Below the pieces are notes generated by a model, which was given only the letters and a program-made list of their open reading frames with translations, was not told where the DNA came from and made no database searches. A DNA stretch of 64,000 bases from Avena insularis (Eukaryota; Streptophyta; Magnoliopsida; Poales; Poaceae): the NCBI GenBank assembly GCA_023614405.1, contig JAJUPC010000230.1, positions 186,001 to 250,000 on the forward strand, given 5' to 3'. Shown here in pieces: positions 54,125-63,669 of the stretch (position 1 is its first letter; every line of letters begins with the position of its first letter). The translations under genes and the position numbers were made by a program.

Positions 54125-55869
54125 ATGGGTGAAGCGATGCAGGTGCAGCATGGCCATGGCCTCCATCTCCATGAGCTGCTCTTGGCCTCCATCTCTGTGC
54201 TCATGGCGTCCGTCGTCCTCCTGTTGGTGCGCCGCCGCTTCGGGAGTGGGGCGGCCACGGCGAGGGCCAGAGAAGAGGCGCTGAGCAAGCTGCCCTCCCC
54301 CCGCGGCAGGCTCCCCGTCATCGGCCACCTGCACCTGGTGGGCTCCCTCCCGCACGTCTCCCTCCGCGACCTCGCCGCCCAGCACGGCCGCGACGGCCTC
54401 ATGCTCCTCCGCCTCGGCGCCGTCCCCACGCTCGTCGTCTCCTCGCCGGCCGCCGCGCAGGCCCTCCTGCGCACGCACGACCACCTCTTCGCCTCCCGCG
54501 CCCACTCCCCCGTCACCGACATCCTCTTCTACGGCTCCACGGACGTCGCCTTCTGCCCCTACGGCGACCACTGGCGCCAGGTCAAGAAGATCGCCACCGC
54601 GCACCTCCTCACCGCCCGCAAGGTCCGCTCCTACCGCGACGCGCGCCTGCACGAGGTCAGGCTGGTCGTCGCCAAGGTCCGCGACGCGGTCGGCGGCGCT
54701 CTCGACCTGAGCGAGCTGCTCAATGCCTTCGCCAACGACATCGTCTGCCACGCCGTGTCCGGCAAGTCCTTCAGGAAGAAAGGCCACAACAAGCTCTTCC
54801 GGGAGCTCGTGGAGGCCAACTCCTCGCTCATCGGCGGCTTCAACCTCGAGGACTACTTCCCGGCGCTCGTGAAGCTGGACATCATCAAGAGGATGGTTTG
54901 CGCCAAGGCCCGGAGAGTGAGGAAGATGTGGGACGACTTGCTCGATGGCCTCATCGATGACCATGCCAGCAAGCCGGCGACTGAACACGGCGGCGACGAC
55001 AGCGACTTCATCCACGTCTTGCTTTCCATTCAGCAAGAGTACAACCTGACGAGAGAACACATCAAGGCTCAATTGGCGGTACGTACTTAAACTTAAACGG
55101 CACACCTACATCTACACGTCACACACACCTACATCTACACGTCGCATACTAGCCAAGCTAGTCTGTCTTATATGCATGTTGATTTTTTTCCTTATACAAT
55201 TATGTGTGCTGATGTAGTATATGTATGTATGCATGTATATAGATCATGTTTGAAGCTGGCACCGACACATCGTTTATTGTGATGGAATACGCCATGGTTC
55301 GGCTAATGCAAAACCCCAAAACCATGACCAAGCTACAAGCCGAGGTGAGGAGCACCATACCCAAGGGAAAAGACACGGTCACCGAAGACGATATCGACGG
55401 TTTGGCCTACCTAAAGGCAGTGATCAAGGAGACGCTCCGACTTCACATGGCCGCGCCGCTCCTCGTGCCCCACCTCTCCATGGCCGACTGCAACATAAAC
55501 GGCTACATGATACCGTCAGGGACGCGTGCAATCGTCAACAGCTGGGCTCTAGCGAGGGACCCTAGTGGCTGGGAGAGCCCAGAGGAGTTCATGCCTGAAA
55601 GGTTCATGGAAGGAGGCAGCGCCGCGGCCATGGACTATAAGGGGAACAACTTCCTCTACCTTCCGTTTGGGACCGGACGAAGGATATGCCCTGGTATCAA
55701 CTTCGCAATTGTGACCATTGAAATCATGCTAGCAAATCTCATGTACCACTTCGACTGGAAGCTGCCACCAGAATCGGTGGAAAGTGGCATCAGTATGACC
55801 GAATCATTTGGGGTCACTGTGCACCGCAAGGAGAAGCTCCTCCTTGTCCCTCTAGTGCCACAAGATTAA
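54125..55869 (+). CDS. Cytochrome P450, CYP71 clan (CYP71C-like), two exons
   Basis: Exon 1 is 54125-55078 (318 codons). A GT-AG intron of 164 bp in phase 0 follows, then exon 2 at 55243-55869 (208 codons plus TAA), giving 526 residues, a normal P450 length. Motifs: N-terminal membrane anchor about 17-36 followed by Arg-rich stop-transfer; proline-rich hinge LPSPRGRLPVIG 56-67; I-helix AGTDTS 323-328; K-helix E381-T-L-R384; PERF 436-439; heme loop PFGTGRRICPG 459-469 with Cys467. It is an ER-bound monooxygenase that needs P450 reductase. Overall text (GHLHLVGSLPHVSLRDLA, KFFREEG-like region, SFIVMEYAM) resembles CYP71C enzymes such as maize BX2-BX5, which hydroxylate indole derivatives in benzoxazinoid defence. 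The substrate here is an inference only. The start is supported by the TATA box, the GC-rich exon and the anchor position. One oddity: HMAAP after the K-helix, where HMPAP is usual. Confidence 0.9.
55079..55242 (+). other. P450 intron, 164 bp, phase 0
   Basis: It begins GTACGTAC and ends TATATAG. It falls just before the I-helix motif, the conserved intron position of CYP71-clan genes. It is AT-rich, in contrast to exon 1. The duplicate copy has the matching intron at 56704-56861. Confidence 0.9.
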
Positions 55870-56005
55870 CAAAAGGACGGTCCATATATAGTCTTGTGTG
55901 TTTTCTGCGCAGAAGATTGAGGACACTCAAGACTTTTTACTACCCATCGCAATAGTATCATGCATGTGGTCTTCGGACTTCTTATTAAGCACAAGTGTAG
56001 TATTG

Positions 56006-56015
56006 AATAAATAAA
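56006..56015 (+). terminator. Poly(A) signal of the P450 gene
   Basis: Two overlapping AATAAA motifs (56006-56011, 56010-56015) lie about 140 bases after the stop codon. The duplicate carries the same pair at 57623-57632. Confidence 0.55.
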
Positions 56016-56363
56016 GCATTATCATCAAAATATCATTGTATCTGTGTCTACCAGTTATGAATGATGAGACCATAATATTGTAGGCCATTACAAGGAGGTT
56101 CTCCCATTCACATTCGCTATTTATATTGCAATCCTTCTCATGTACTTTATGGTTATAACTAGAGTGTTGGTTCGACCAAACCAAACAGCAAGTAGATATC
56201 AGTTCAGGTGCTCTCAAATTTTGGTTGGCTTATATATTTAGCTATCATCATGAGGCCTAGCATAGTGTTTGCTGTGAGAAAATTGAGTGGGTTAATTTGT
56301 TTCCAATCTTGGAGATTTTCGTTGGCTTGCTATTGCGATAAAGTTATGCACTATCAAAAAGAG

Positions 56364-56428
56364 TAATAAAGAGGCCATATGCATTGATCTCAATGCAGAG
56401 GCCCGGAGATACCCCTTTTCGAAAAAAA
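56364..56428 (+). repeat. Probable retroposon 3' tail (LINE/SINE-like)
   Basis: The stretch from AATAAAGAGGCCATATGCAT to GCAGAGGCCCGGAGATACCCC, then a T run and an A-rich tail, resembles the common 3' end of plant non-LTR retroposons. A matching copy lies at 57985-58042, so it was present before the tandem duplication. The identification is by general resemblance only. Confidence 0.4.
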
Positions 56429-56521
56429 ATGCACTCTAAAAAAGGGACCATTATACTGGGTATCTAAGGATTCTCAAAGGGTAACAAACTCGCTCGAAGG
56501 GGCTAGTTAACTTGAACCGGA

Positions 56522-57488
56522 TTTGCGCCAAAGCCAGGAGAGTGAGGAAGATGTGGGACGACTTGCTCGACGGCCTCATCGACGACCACGCCAGCAAGCT
56601 GGCGGCAGAACACGGCGGTGACGACAGCGACTTCATCCACGTCTTGCTTTCTGTTCAGCAAGAGTACAACCTGACGAGAGAACACATCAAGGCTAAGTTG
56701 GCGGTACGTACTTAAACTTAAACGGCACACCTACATCTACACGTCACATACTAGCCAAGCTAGCTAGTCTGTCTTATATGCATGCTGTTGTTGTTTTTTC
56801 TTCCTTATACAAGTATGTGATGGCCCATGTATACATGTATGTATGCATGTACATTACATAGATCATGTTTGAAGCTGGCACCGACACATCGTTTATAGTG
56901 ATGGAATACGCCATGGTTCGGCTAATGCAAAACCCCAAAATCATGACCAAGCTACAAGCCAAGGTGAGAAGCACCATACCCAAGGGGAAAGATACGGTCA
57001 CCGAAGACGATGTCAACAGTTTGGCCTACCTAAAGGCAGTGATCAAGGAGACACTCCAGCTTCACATGCCCGCGCCGCTCCTTGTGCCCCACCTCTCCAT
57101 GGCCGACTGCAACATAAACGGCTACGTGATACTGTCGGGGACGTGTGCAATCGTCGACAGCTGGGCTCTGGCGAGGGATCCCATCGACTGGTAGAGCCCG
57201 GAGGAGTTCATGCCTGAGAGGTTCATGGAAGGAGGCAGCGCCGCGGCCATGGACTATAAGGGGAATAACTTCCTCTACTTGCCGTTTGGGACCAGACGAA
57301 GGATATGCCCCGGTATCAACTTTGCAATTGTGACCATTGAAATCATGCTAGCAAATATCATGTACCACTTCGACTGGAAGCTGCCACCAGAATCGGTGGG
57401 AAGTGGCATCAGTATGACCGAATCATTTGGTGTCACTGTGCACCGCAAGGAGAAGCTCCTCCTTGTCCCTCTAGTGCCACATGATTAA
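56522..57488 (+). pseudogene. Truncated P450 pseudogene (duplicate of exon 1 end and exon 2)
   Basis: It contains the last 182 bp of exon 1 (56522-56703), a GT-AG intron, and a full-length exon 2 (56862-57488). It lacks the first 257 codons and any promoter. Compared with the gene, the K-helix Arg384 is Gln (KETLQLH), a residue needed in P450s. Glu429 is a TAG stop (57192-57194). The heme loop reads PFGTRRRICPG, with Arg for Gly463, though Cys467 is kept. The loss of both K-helix Arg and frame shows it is non-functional. It keeps the usual HMPAP, so it preserves the older state at the site where the gene has HMAAP. Confidence 0.93.
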
Positions 57489-58136
57489 CAAAAGGACGGT
57501 CCATATATAGTCTTGTGTGTTTTCTACGCAGAAGATTGAGGACTCAAGACTTTTTACTACCCTTCGCAATAGTATCATGCATGTGGTCTTCGGACTTCTT
57601 ATTAAGCACAAGTGTAGTATTGAATAAATAAAGCATCACCATCAAAATGTCATCGTATCTGTGTCTACCAGTTATGAATGATGAGACAACAATATTGCAG
57701 GCCATTACAAGGAGGTTCTCCCATTCTCTTTCGCTATTTATGTTGCAATCCTTCTCATGTACTTTATGATTATAATAACTAGAGTGTTGGTCCGTCCAAA
57801 CCAAACAACAACTAGATATCAATTCAGGTGCTCTCAAATTTTGGTTGGCTTATATATTTAGCTATCATCATGAGGCCTAGCATAGTGTTTGCTGTGAGAA
57901 AATTGAGTGGGTTAATTTGTTTCCAATCTTGGATATTTTCGTTGGCTTGCTATTGCGATAAAGTTATGCACTATCAAAAGAGTAATAAAGAGGCCATATG
58001 CATTGATCTCAATGTAGAGGCCGGGATACCCCTTTTCAAAAAAATGGACTCTGAAAAAGGGACCATTATACTGGATATCTAAGGATACTCAAAGGGTATA
58101 ACAAACTCGCTTGAAGGGGCTAGTTTACTTGAACCA

Positions 58137-58640
58137 GATTTCTGATGACGAAGGGGCTAGTTAACAACAATGTTGCCAGAGAAAGTTTTCAATTTTGTCG
58201 CACAAAAGAAGCCATTTTACATTTTCCTAGTGCCAAAAATAGGGCATTTTGGGAACCAACCACCAAAAGTTTCAAAACTATCATCCTATTTAACAAAAAT
58301 ACAAGAATTATCACATTCCATCGATAATGCCCCAACTGAGATATCTTAAACATTTCCGTCCACCCCTCGTGAAAAACTTAAATTTTTGCTGAACCGGCGG
58401 GAAGTGGATCATATTTGAACTACATGTACATCATTTAAAAATTATTTTTAGATTTACAATATTCTATTTGATCAAAGATCCTCCGCAAGTTTAGCAAGGC
58501 TCAACCTCCTCTTGCTAAGAATCTTCATGCCCGCCACAGACAATGGTTTCGCCGGCAAACGACCGTCGAAGCGCCCGAAAAATTGCAAGTGGCTATACCA
58601 TATGTCGTGCTAGCCGTGGCTGTGAATTATGTGTATGAGA
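58137..58640. other. Region right of the duplication without recognisable features
   Basis: A second copy of GAAGGGGCTAGTTAAC (58149) repeats the end of the duplication unit, suggesting a small extra slippage. The rest is AT-rich, and I see no gene in it. Confidence 0.5.
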
Positions 58641-59041
58641 CATGGCTATACATAGTATTAACATATGTGAATTATCACAAGAAAGGAAAGGAAGGAAAAA
58701 AAGAAAAATTGGAAAAATATTTGCCATGCCCCTCCTGAATACACACGGAAAAGTGGTACCTTTGCCATGCGTTTTGACACATGCACACGGCAAGGAAATA
58801 AAAAAATTGAAAACCATCATACGGGAATGTAATGGTGCGAAAAAACAAAACTTTGGGAAACTTGCACGCGGTGGGGAAATTGAAAAACAAAAAAAATACC
58901 ATGCGTGGATGTATGACACACGGCAAAGCCTTACCGTCATGAGGGCACCATCAGCAGGAGTGTGCGTTGTCAGTTTACCGTGCACGGTGATTTGCCGTGT
59001 GCACTTTTTTTTTGGGGGGAGGGGGTTCAACCTTTATTAAA

Positions 59042-60289
59042 TCATAACATCTTGCTTACAATCAGCACATTCAGGCTGTCTACTAAGAAGTCTGGACATA
59101 AACCAATCCACTCTTGCGTTACATTGTCGACATAAGCCAACTTTGCACACACATGAGCCACTTTGTTACCCTCTCGACCTAGGAAAACCAAAGAGAAAAA
59201 CTGAAACTCTAAACTCAACGAATGTATTTCCTTGAGCAGAGGTGCCACCATCGTCCTCTCTCGATCTCGAGCTCCTCGGCATCGGACAAGCTCCTGACAA
59301 TCTGTTTCAAACACCACTTCCTGATATCCTTGCGCTCGCGCGAACGAAGCTGCATCGCGAAAGGCCAACGTCTCTGCGATGAAGGGGTCCTGGACTCCAG
59401 TATACACCTTGGTCCATGCTCCTCAGAACCCTAGTGCATCCCGAGCGACACCCCCACTGCCTGCCCTACCGTGAGCTGTACTGATGGCCCCATCTGAGTT
59501 GATATTCACCATCGTACCCTCAGGTGGTCGCCATTGGCACCTCATCTTTGGTTTCTGAAATTGCACTGCCTGCTGCGGCATCATAATCTCCATCAGATCT
59601 TGTGCTATAGACTCTACACATTTAGCTGGATCATATGCATCAGAGCCACGTACCAACTTATTACGCGAGTCCCAAACGGCCGCCAATACTGAAATCATCT
59701 TTGCCTGTTCATTTGGCGAGAACCATATCTCACATAAGATGTCGCGTGCCCACGTCAATGGATGAATGCAGTGTAGTTGAAGGGAGAACACATCTTGTGC
59801 CGCAACCAAGAATTGGCGTGCATGAGCACACTCAAACAAAGCGTGCATCAGGGTCTCCGGAGTTGACTTGCAAATTCCGCAGGTGGCAATCTCTCTGACA
59901 TGCCGCTGGGCGAGAATCGAGTAGTCAGGCATAATGCCTCGTATAACTCTCCACCAAAACGTGCGCACCCTCAGAACCACATTCAACTTCCATAACTTCC
60001 GCCAGACCACTATGTCGCCATCAGATGATGAAGCATCATCACTGATCGATGTCTTCGCCACTAGAGCGCGGTATGCGGAGTGAACCGAGTAAACTCCTGA
60101 CTTCTCAAGGGCCCAGGCCATCCAATTCTCCCCATATGTACTTCTTAATGGGATTTTTCGAATAATCTCCACATCAATGGGAAAGAGGTTCGTCTCCAGA
60201 GCTTCCTCCTTACACGAGTGAGTGGTTGGATCTATCAACTCACTGACCAGCTCAGCAGTGCTATCTGTCTTCCTCCCAAGAGGTCTCAT
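59042..60289 (-). pseudogene. LINE ORF2 C-terminal part: zinc-binding RT domain and RNase H
   Basis: At 59423-60289: YSVHSAYRALVAK, VVWRKLWKLNVVLRVRTFWWRVIRGIMP, CGICKSTPETLMHALFEC (zf-RVT region with C-x2-C...H...C), then NINSDGAISTAHGRAGSGGVARDALGF (RNase H start, first Asp). A stop follows. At 59042-59407: IAETLAFRDAASFARAQGYQEVVFETDCQELV (Glu and second Asp) and a His-to-Asn type end. Stop plus shift: the domain could not be made as one chain. Confidence 0.85.
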
Positions 60290-60353
60290 GTGTTATGCTC
60301 CTGGCATCCAATTGTCATTCCAGATCGACACCGAACTCCCAGAGCCAATCCTC

Positions 60354-62590
60354 TTAATTAGTCCTGTCTGCAGCACCTCCCTGCATGCAATGATCGAGCA
60401 GCACCTCCCTTCCTGCAATGATCGAGCGCCAAGTGCGAGAGGCCGTCCTCGGCACCGTTGCCATCATAAAATCCTTGTCATGGAAATACCTACTCCGCAA
60501 AACTTGGGCACACAAAGAATTTGGAAAATCCATTAGCCTCCACCCTTGTTTCCCTAATAAAGCAAGGTTAAAAAGGTGGAAGTCTCGAAAGCCCATTCCT
60601 CCTTTTCCCTTCGGTATGGACATCTTGTCCCACGAGAGCCAATGCATTGACTTCTTATCTAGATTGCCACTCCACCAAAACCTGGATGTTAAGGAAGAGA
60701 ATTTCTGACATGTGCCTTTAGATAGTAGAAACACACTCATACAGTACGTCGGCTTGGCTTGTACTACAGATTTAATCCACACCTCCTTGCCTGGATAAGA
60801 TAACATTCTAGCACAACCGCTCATACTGCTCCGCATACCTTCTGAAAAGAACTCAAACTCACCACTAGTGAGTCGCCCCACGGCTGTCGGAAGGCCTAGA
60901 TATTTCTCACTAAAAGCTTCCAATGGGATAGCAAGAACATTCTTCACCACTGCACGTAGCTCCTCCCCTGTACAGGGGCTGAAGAAGACAGAACTCTTCT
61001 CCCGGTTGACCAACTGCCCTGAGGCTTCATTGTAAATGCGTAAAATTTTATTCAGACATGCAGCACCCTCAGTCGTTGCATTAATGAAGATGAGACTATC
61101 ATCAACAAACAAAAGATGTGTTATCCAGGGAGCTCTATGGCAGACTCGAATACCTCTATCAACAGGCCCCCATTAAAAATAATTCAGCAAAACCGATAAC
61201 CCTTCTGAACAAAGCAAGATGAGATATGGTGACATGGGATCTCCCTATCGAATACCTTTGGTGGGCGAGAACTGGGGGAGTAACTCGCCATTAACCTTTA
61301 CAGAAAATCGAACTGACCTAACAAATCTCATAATCAGCTGTACCAGACGGGCAGGGAATCCAAGCTTCAGCAACATAGCCTCTAGAAAAGGCCACTCGAC
61401 ATGGTCGTACGCCTTCATCATGTCAAGCTTCACAGCACTTATACCTTTTTTTCCTTTTCTTTTGCTTTTCATGGTATGGACACACTCAAATATGACGAGA
61501 CGCATTATCTGTGATTAATCTACCCGGAACAAATGCACTTTGCTCCTTACTGATCAATGCCTCAAGCCAAGGCCGCATCCTATTTGCAACTGCCTTCACA
61601 CACAGCTTATAAACAACAGTGCAAAGTGAGATCGGCCTGTATTGTTTAATGGACTAAGGATGGCGAACCTTAGGTATCAACACTATAGTGGTATCATTCA
61701 TCTCGGGCAGCCACTCCCCGCCATTCAAGACACCCAGCACTGCACATACCAAGTCTTCCCGGATGAGCTCCTAGTGCCTCTGAAAGAATCCCGCCGTGAA
61801 ACCATCAACCCCAGGTGCCTTTGACGGGTGCATCTGGAACAGTGCGGTTTTAATCTCCTCCTCCGTGTAATCTTTATCCAGCAAAATCCTAGCCCCTGGT
61901 CCAATTTTTCCGGAACAAGTGCTAGTAGATCATCCATGACAGGATCTCCCTATGACGTATACAGGTTAGAATAAAAACCCTGTATCTCACCATGCACAGC
62001 TTCATCATCCTCACACAGACTACCATCGCTGTGCTCAAGCGTAGTAATCTTATTCAATCGCTTCCTTTGGGCAACTCGGGCATGAAAGAACCCAGTATTT
62101 CTGTCCCCGGCGCGCAGCCAGGTAACACGCGATCGCTGCTTGATCCAAACTTCTTCTTGGTACAAGACTTCCTTGATCCTCTCCACTAGGCGTTTCTCCT
62201 CTTGTGAGGGACCACTCCCCAGCGAGTTCCGCTGTAACCTCTCTAGGTTACTCCTGAGGTCTGCAAGCTTCTTCTTAAAATTACCAAAGGTATTCGAGCC
62301 CCACGCCTGCAGACCCTTTTGGATTTCTTGCAGAGTCCTTGCAAGGCCGCGCACTCCAGCACCTCCCCTATCAGCTCGCCATAGCTCAGACACCACCCGA
62401 TCATAGTCCTCATGTGTTTGCCAGGCATTCTCATATTTGAAGCTCCGAGCTGGTCGGTTTGCCTTACGCTGACACAGCTCGGTTCGTAGCAAACAATGAT
62501 CTGACTCAACCGTACTAATATGCCTCACTTTGATCACAGCAAAAGTTGTATCAAAGCCTGGTTGCCAAAGGCTCTATCCAGCTCCTGACT
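60354..62590 (-). pseudogene. LINE ORF2: endonuclease end and reverse transcriptase (broken)
   Basis: At 62534-62590 is the end of the endonuclease (ELDRAFGNQA). At 61950-62537: HISTVESDHCLLRTEL (the S-D-H end of the endonuclease domain), then a long charged linker KRLVERIKEVLYQEEVWIKQRSRVTWLRAGDRNTGFFHARV, the well-known pre-RT segment. At about 61640-61930: KAPGVDGFTAGFF-like text in shifted frames. At 61245-61505: AVKLDMMKAYDHVEWPFLEAML (motif A Asp) and GFPARLVQLIMRFVRSV. At 60354-61112: MFVDDSLIFINATTEGA (the xVDD site), GLPTAVGR and GYPGKEVWIKSVVQAKPTYCMSVF. The enzyme copies LINE RNA at the nicked target. Frameshifts at about 61120, 61240 and 61640 disable it. Confidence 0.88.
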
Positions 62591-62811
62591 GCCTGTTGTC
62601 CAAAGTATACGGATTTGCCGTGTGCACTTTGGTGCCGTGTGGCATCCTTTGCTGTGCGTTTTGTTGTCTTTTTTCGTGTGTTTTGTTTTGCTGTGTGCAT
62701 TATCGGCATTTTTTCGTAAGGTCAGTCTTTGCCATGCGGTTGGGGAAAGGTCGTATGAAAAAAATGTCTTTTGCCGTGCGCCTGCACACGGCAGACATAC
62801 ACACGGCAACG

Positions 62812-62948
62812 ACTTGTTTTGCCGTAGTGTTCCAAGTAAAAAATAACCCCAGTTTTTTACTTGTTTTGCCGTAGTGTTCCAAGTAAAAAATAACCCCAGT
62901 TTTTTACTTGTTTTCCCGTAGTGTTCCAAGTAAAAAATAACCCCAATT
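62812..62948. repeat. 47-bp tandem repeat containing the CACTA terminus
   Basis: The end ACTTGTTTTGCCGTAGTG occurs three times, ending at 62829, 62876 and 62923 (the last with one G-to-C change). The flank TTCCAAGTAAAAAATAACCC occurs three times after it, so the period is exactly 47 bp. The third flank copy runs to about 62948. Confidence 0.9.
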
Positions 62949-63187
62949 TTATATCACGTAGATCCAACTGTGTACCCTTTTTACGGGGTTTTTCTGTGGG
63001 ATCCAACTTTGAACTGATCGGCAAGCTAATTAATTAACAACCTTCAGCTCACATGAATCAACAATGTTCGAACTGACAAAAATGAATTTGAGTAACTAAA
63101 AAACATGAAGAAACAAAACATTTTTAGGCTGATCGATAGCTAGTGCCATGGCATATGAAATAGTGCTCCAGGTCTGCATATCATATA
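62949..63187. other. Intergenic sequence without recognised features
   Basis: AT-rich sequence between the CACTA-derived repeat and the MITE. No gene, repeat or signal is supported. Confidence 0.5.
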
Positions 63188-63196
63188 AAATAGTTA

Positions 63197-63660
63197 GAGA
63201 AAAACGCCAATTTGGTACATCAACTTGCCTAAAAGGAGAATATTGGTCACAAAGTTGCAAATACGAATTACGGGTCACGAAGTTGCAAACACGAATTACA
63301 GGTCACGAAGTTATCCCACGCAAGGGTTTTGGTCACTCTTTCACACCGGACGTTAGCTTGCTGACATACGGGCTGCTTTTTTACGATATAGCCCTTAAAA
63401 ATTATGTTTCTTGTCTTCTTCTTATCCTTTAGTAAAATACATTCGCGTCTTTTTACGAATTAACTCTTGAAAATTATGTTTCTTGTATTTTTAAGGGCTA
63501 ATTCGTATAAAAACAGCCCGTCGCACGTCAGCAAGCTAACGTCCACCATGACAGAGTGACCAAAACGCTCGTGTGGGCCAACTTCGTGACCGTAGTTCGT
63601 GTTTTGCAACTTCCTGACCAATGTTCTCATTTCGAGCAAATCCAAATTGGTGTTTTACTC
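63197..63660. mobile_element. Mutator-type foldback MITE, 464 bp, long inverted arms
   Basis: The left end GAGAAAAACGCCAATTTGG is matched by GAGTAAAACACCAATTTGG from the right end on the other strand. Pairing continues inward for about 200 bp in each arm (for example GTTGCAA, GGTCACGAAGTT, TTTTGGTCACTCT, GGACGTTAGCTTGCTGAC and AGCCCTTAAAAAT all recur). The element is flanked by an exact 9-bp duplication, AAATAGTTA (63188-63196, 63661-63669). A 9-bp duplication with long arms and a G at the end fits Mutator-like MITEs. There is no coding capacity. The transcript would form a long hairpin. Confidence 0.9.
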
Positions 63661-63669
63661 AAATAGTTA

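Larger units (their letters stand above)
54897..58136 (+). repeat. Tandem duplication of the P450 3' half and flank, two units of about 1.62 kb
   Basis: Unit A (54897-56521) runs from TTTGCGCCAAGGC in exon 1 through the intron, exon 2 and 650 bp of 3' flank to AACCGGA. Unit B (56522 to about 58136) starts with TTTGCGCCAAAGC and ends with AACCAGA. The junction is clean, with only a few matching bases (ATTT/GTTT). Exon 2 has the same length in both (627 bp). Differences are mostly substitutions, with small indels in the intron and flank. Confidence 0.93.
59008..62611 (-). mobile_element. LINE (plant L1-type), 5'-truncated, 3.6 kb
   Basis: The insertion is flanked by a perfect 19-bp target duplication, GATTTGCCGTGTGCACTTT (58989-59007 and 62612-62630). 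The minus strand reads from a truncated endonuclease end through RT, a zinc-binding region and RNase H to a short A tail (T run after 59007 on the plus strand). Loss of ORF1 and most of the endonuclease is the usual 5' truncation of target-primed reverse transcription. Several stops and shifts break the ORF. Confidence 0.93.
58641..62829. mobile_element. CACTA-like element end with inserted LINE
   Basis: Motifs of the type TTTGCCGTGTGC and CACGGCAA occur in both orientations at 58708-59007 and 62612-62829, as in subterminal regions of Triticeae CACTA elements. On the minus strand the right end reads CACTACGGCAAAACAAG from 62829, a typical CACTA start. The left terminus was not found. The element is split by the LINE at 59008-62611. 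No transposase is present, so only a non-autonomous or deleted copy remains. Confidence 0.6.

Noticed and set aside
54023..55105. A 360-codon open frame antisense to P450 exon 1.
   Set aside because: It is a by-product of the high GC3 codon use of exon 1. The sense strand has all P450 motifs, the right splice site and a TATA box, and the antisense text (Val/Glu/Ala/Gly-rich) resembles no protein.
57960..57975. ATGCACTATCAAAAG as the missing left terminus of the right-hand CACTA element.
   Set aside because: The same bases occur in the duplicated copy at about 56348, so they belong to the P450 flank. There is also no CGGCAAA match to the right end.
58593..59040. Overlapping frames of 132-145 codons on both strands.
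   Set aside because: They come from CACTA subterminal repeats and the T run of the LINE tail. The composition is low-complexity (Phe/Lys) with no domain.
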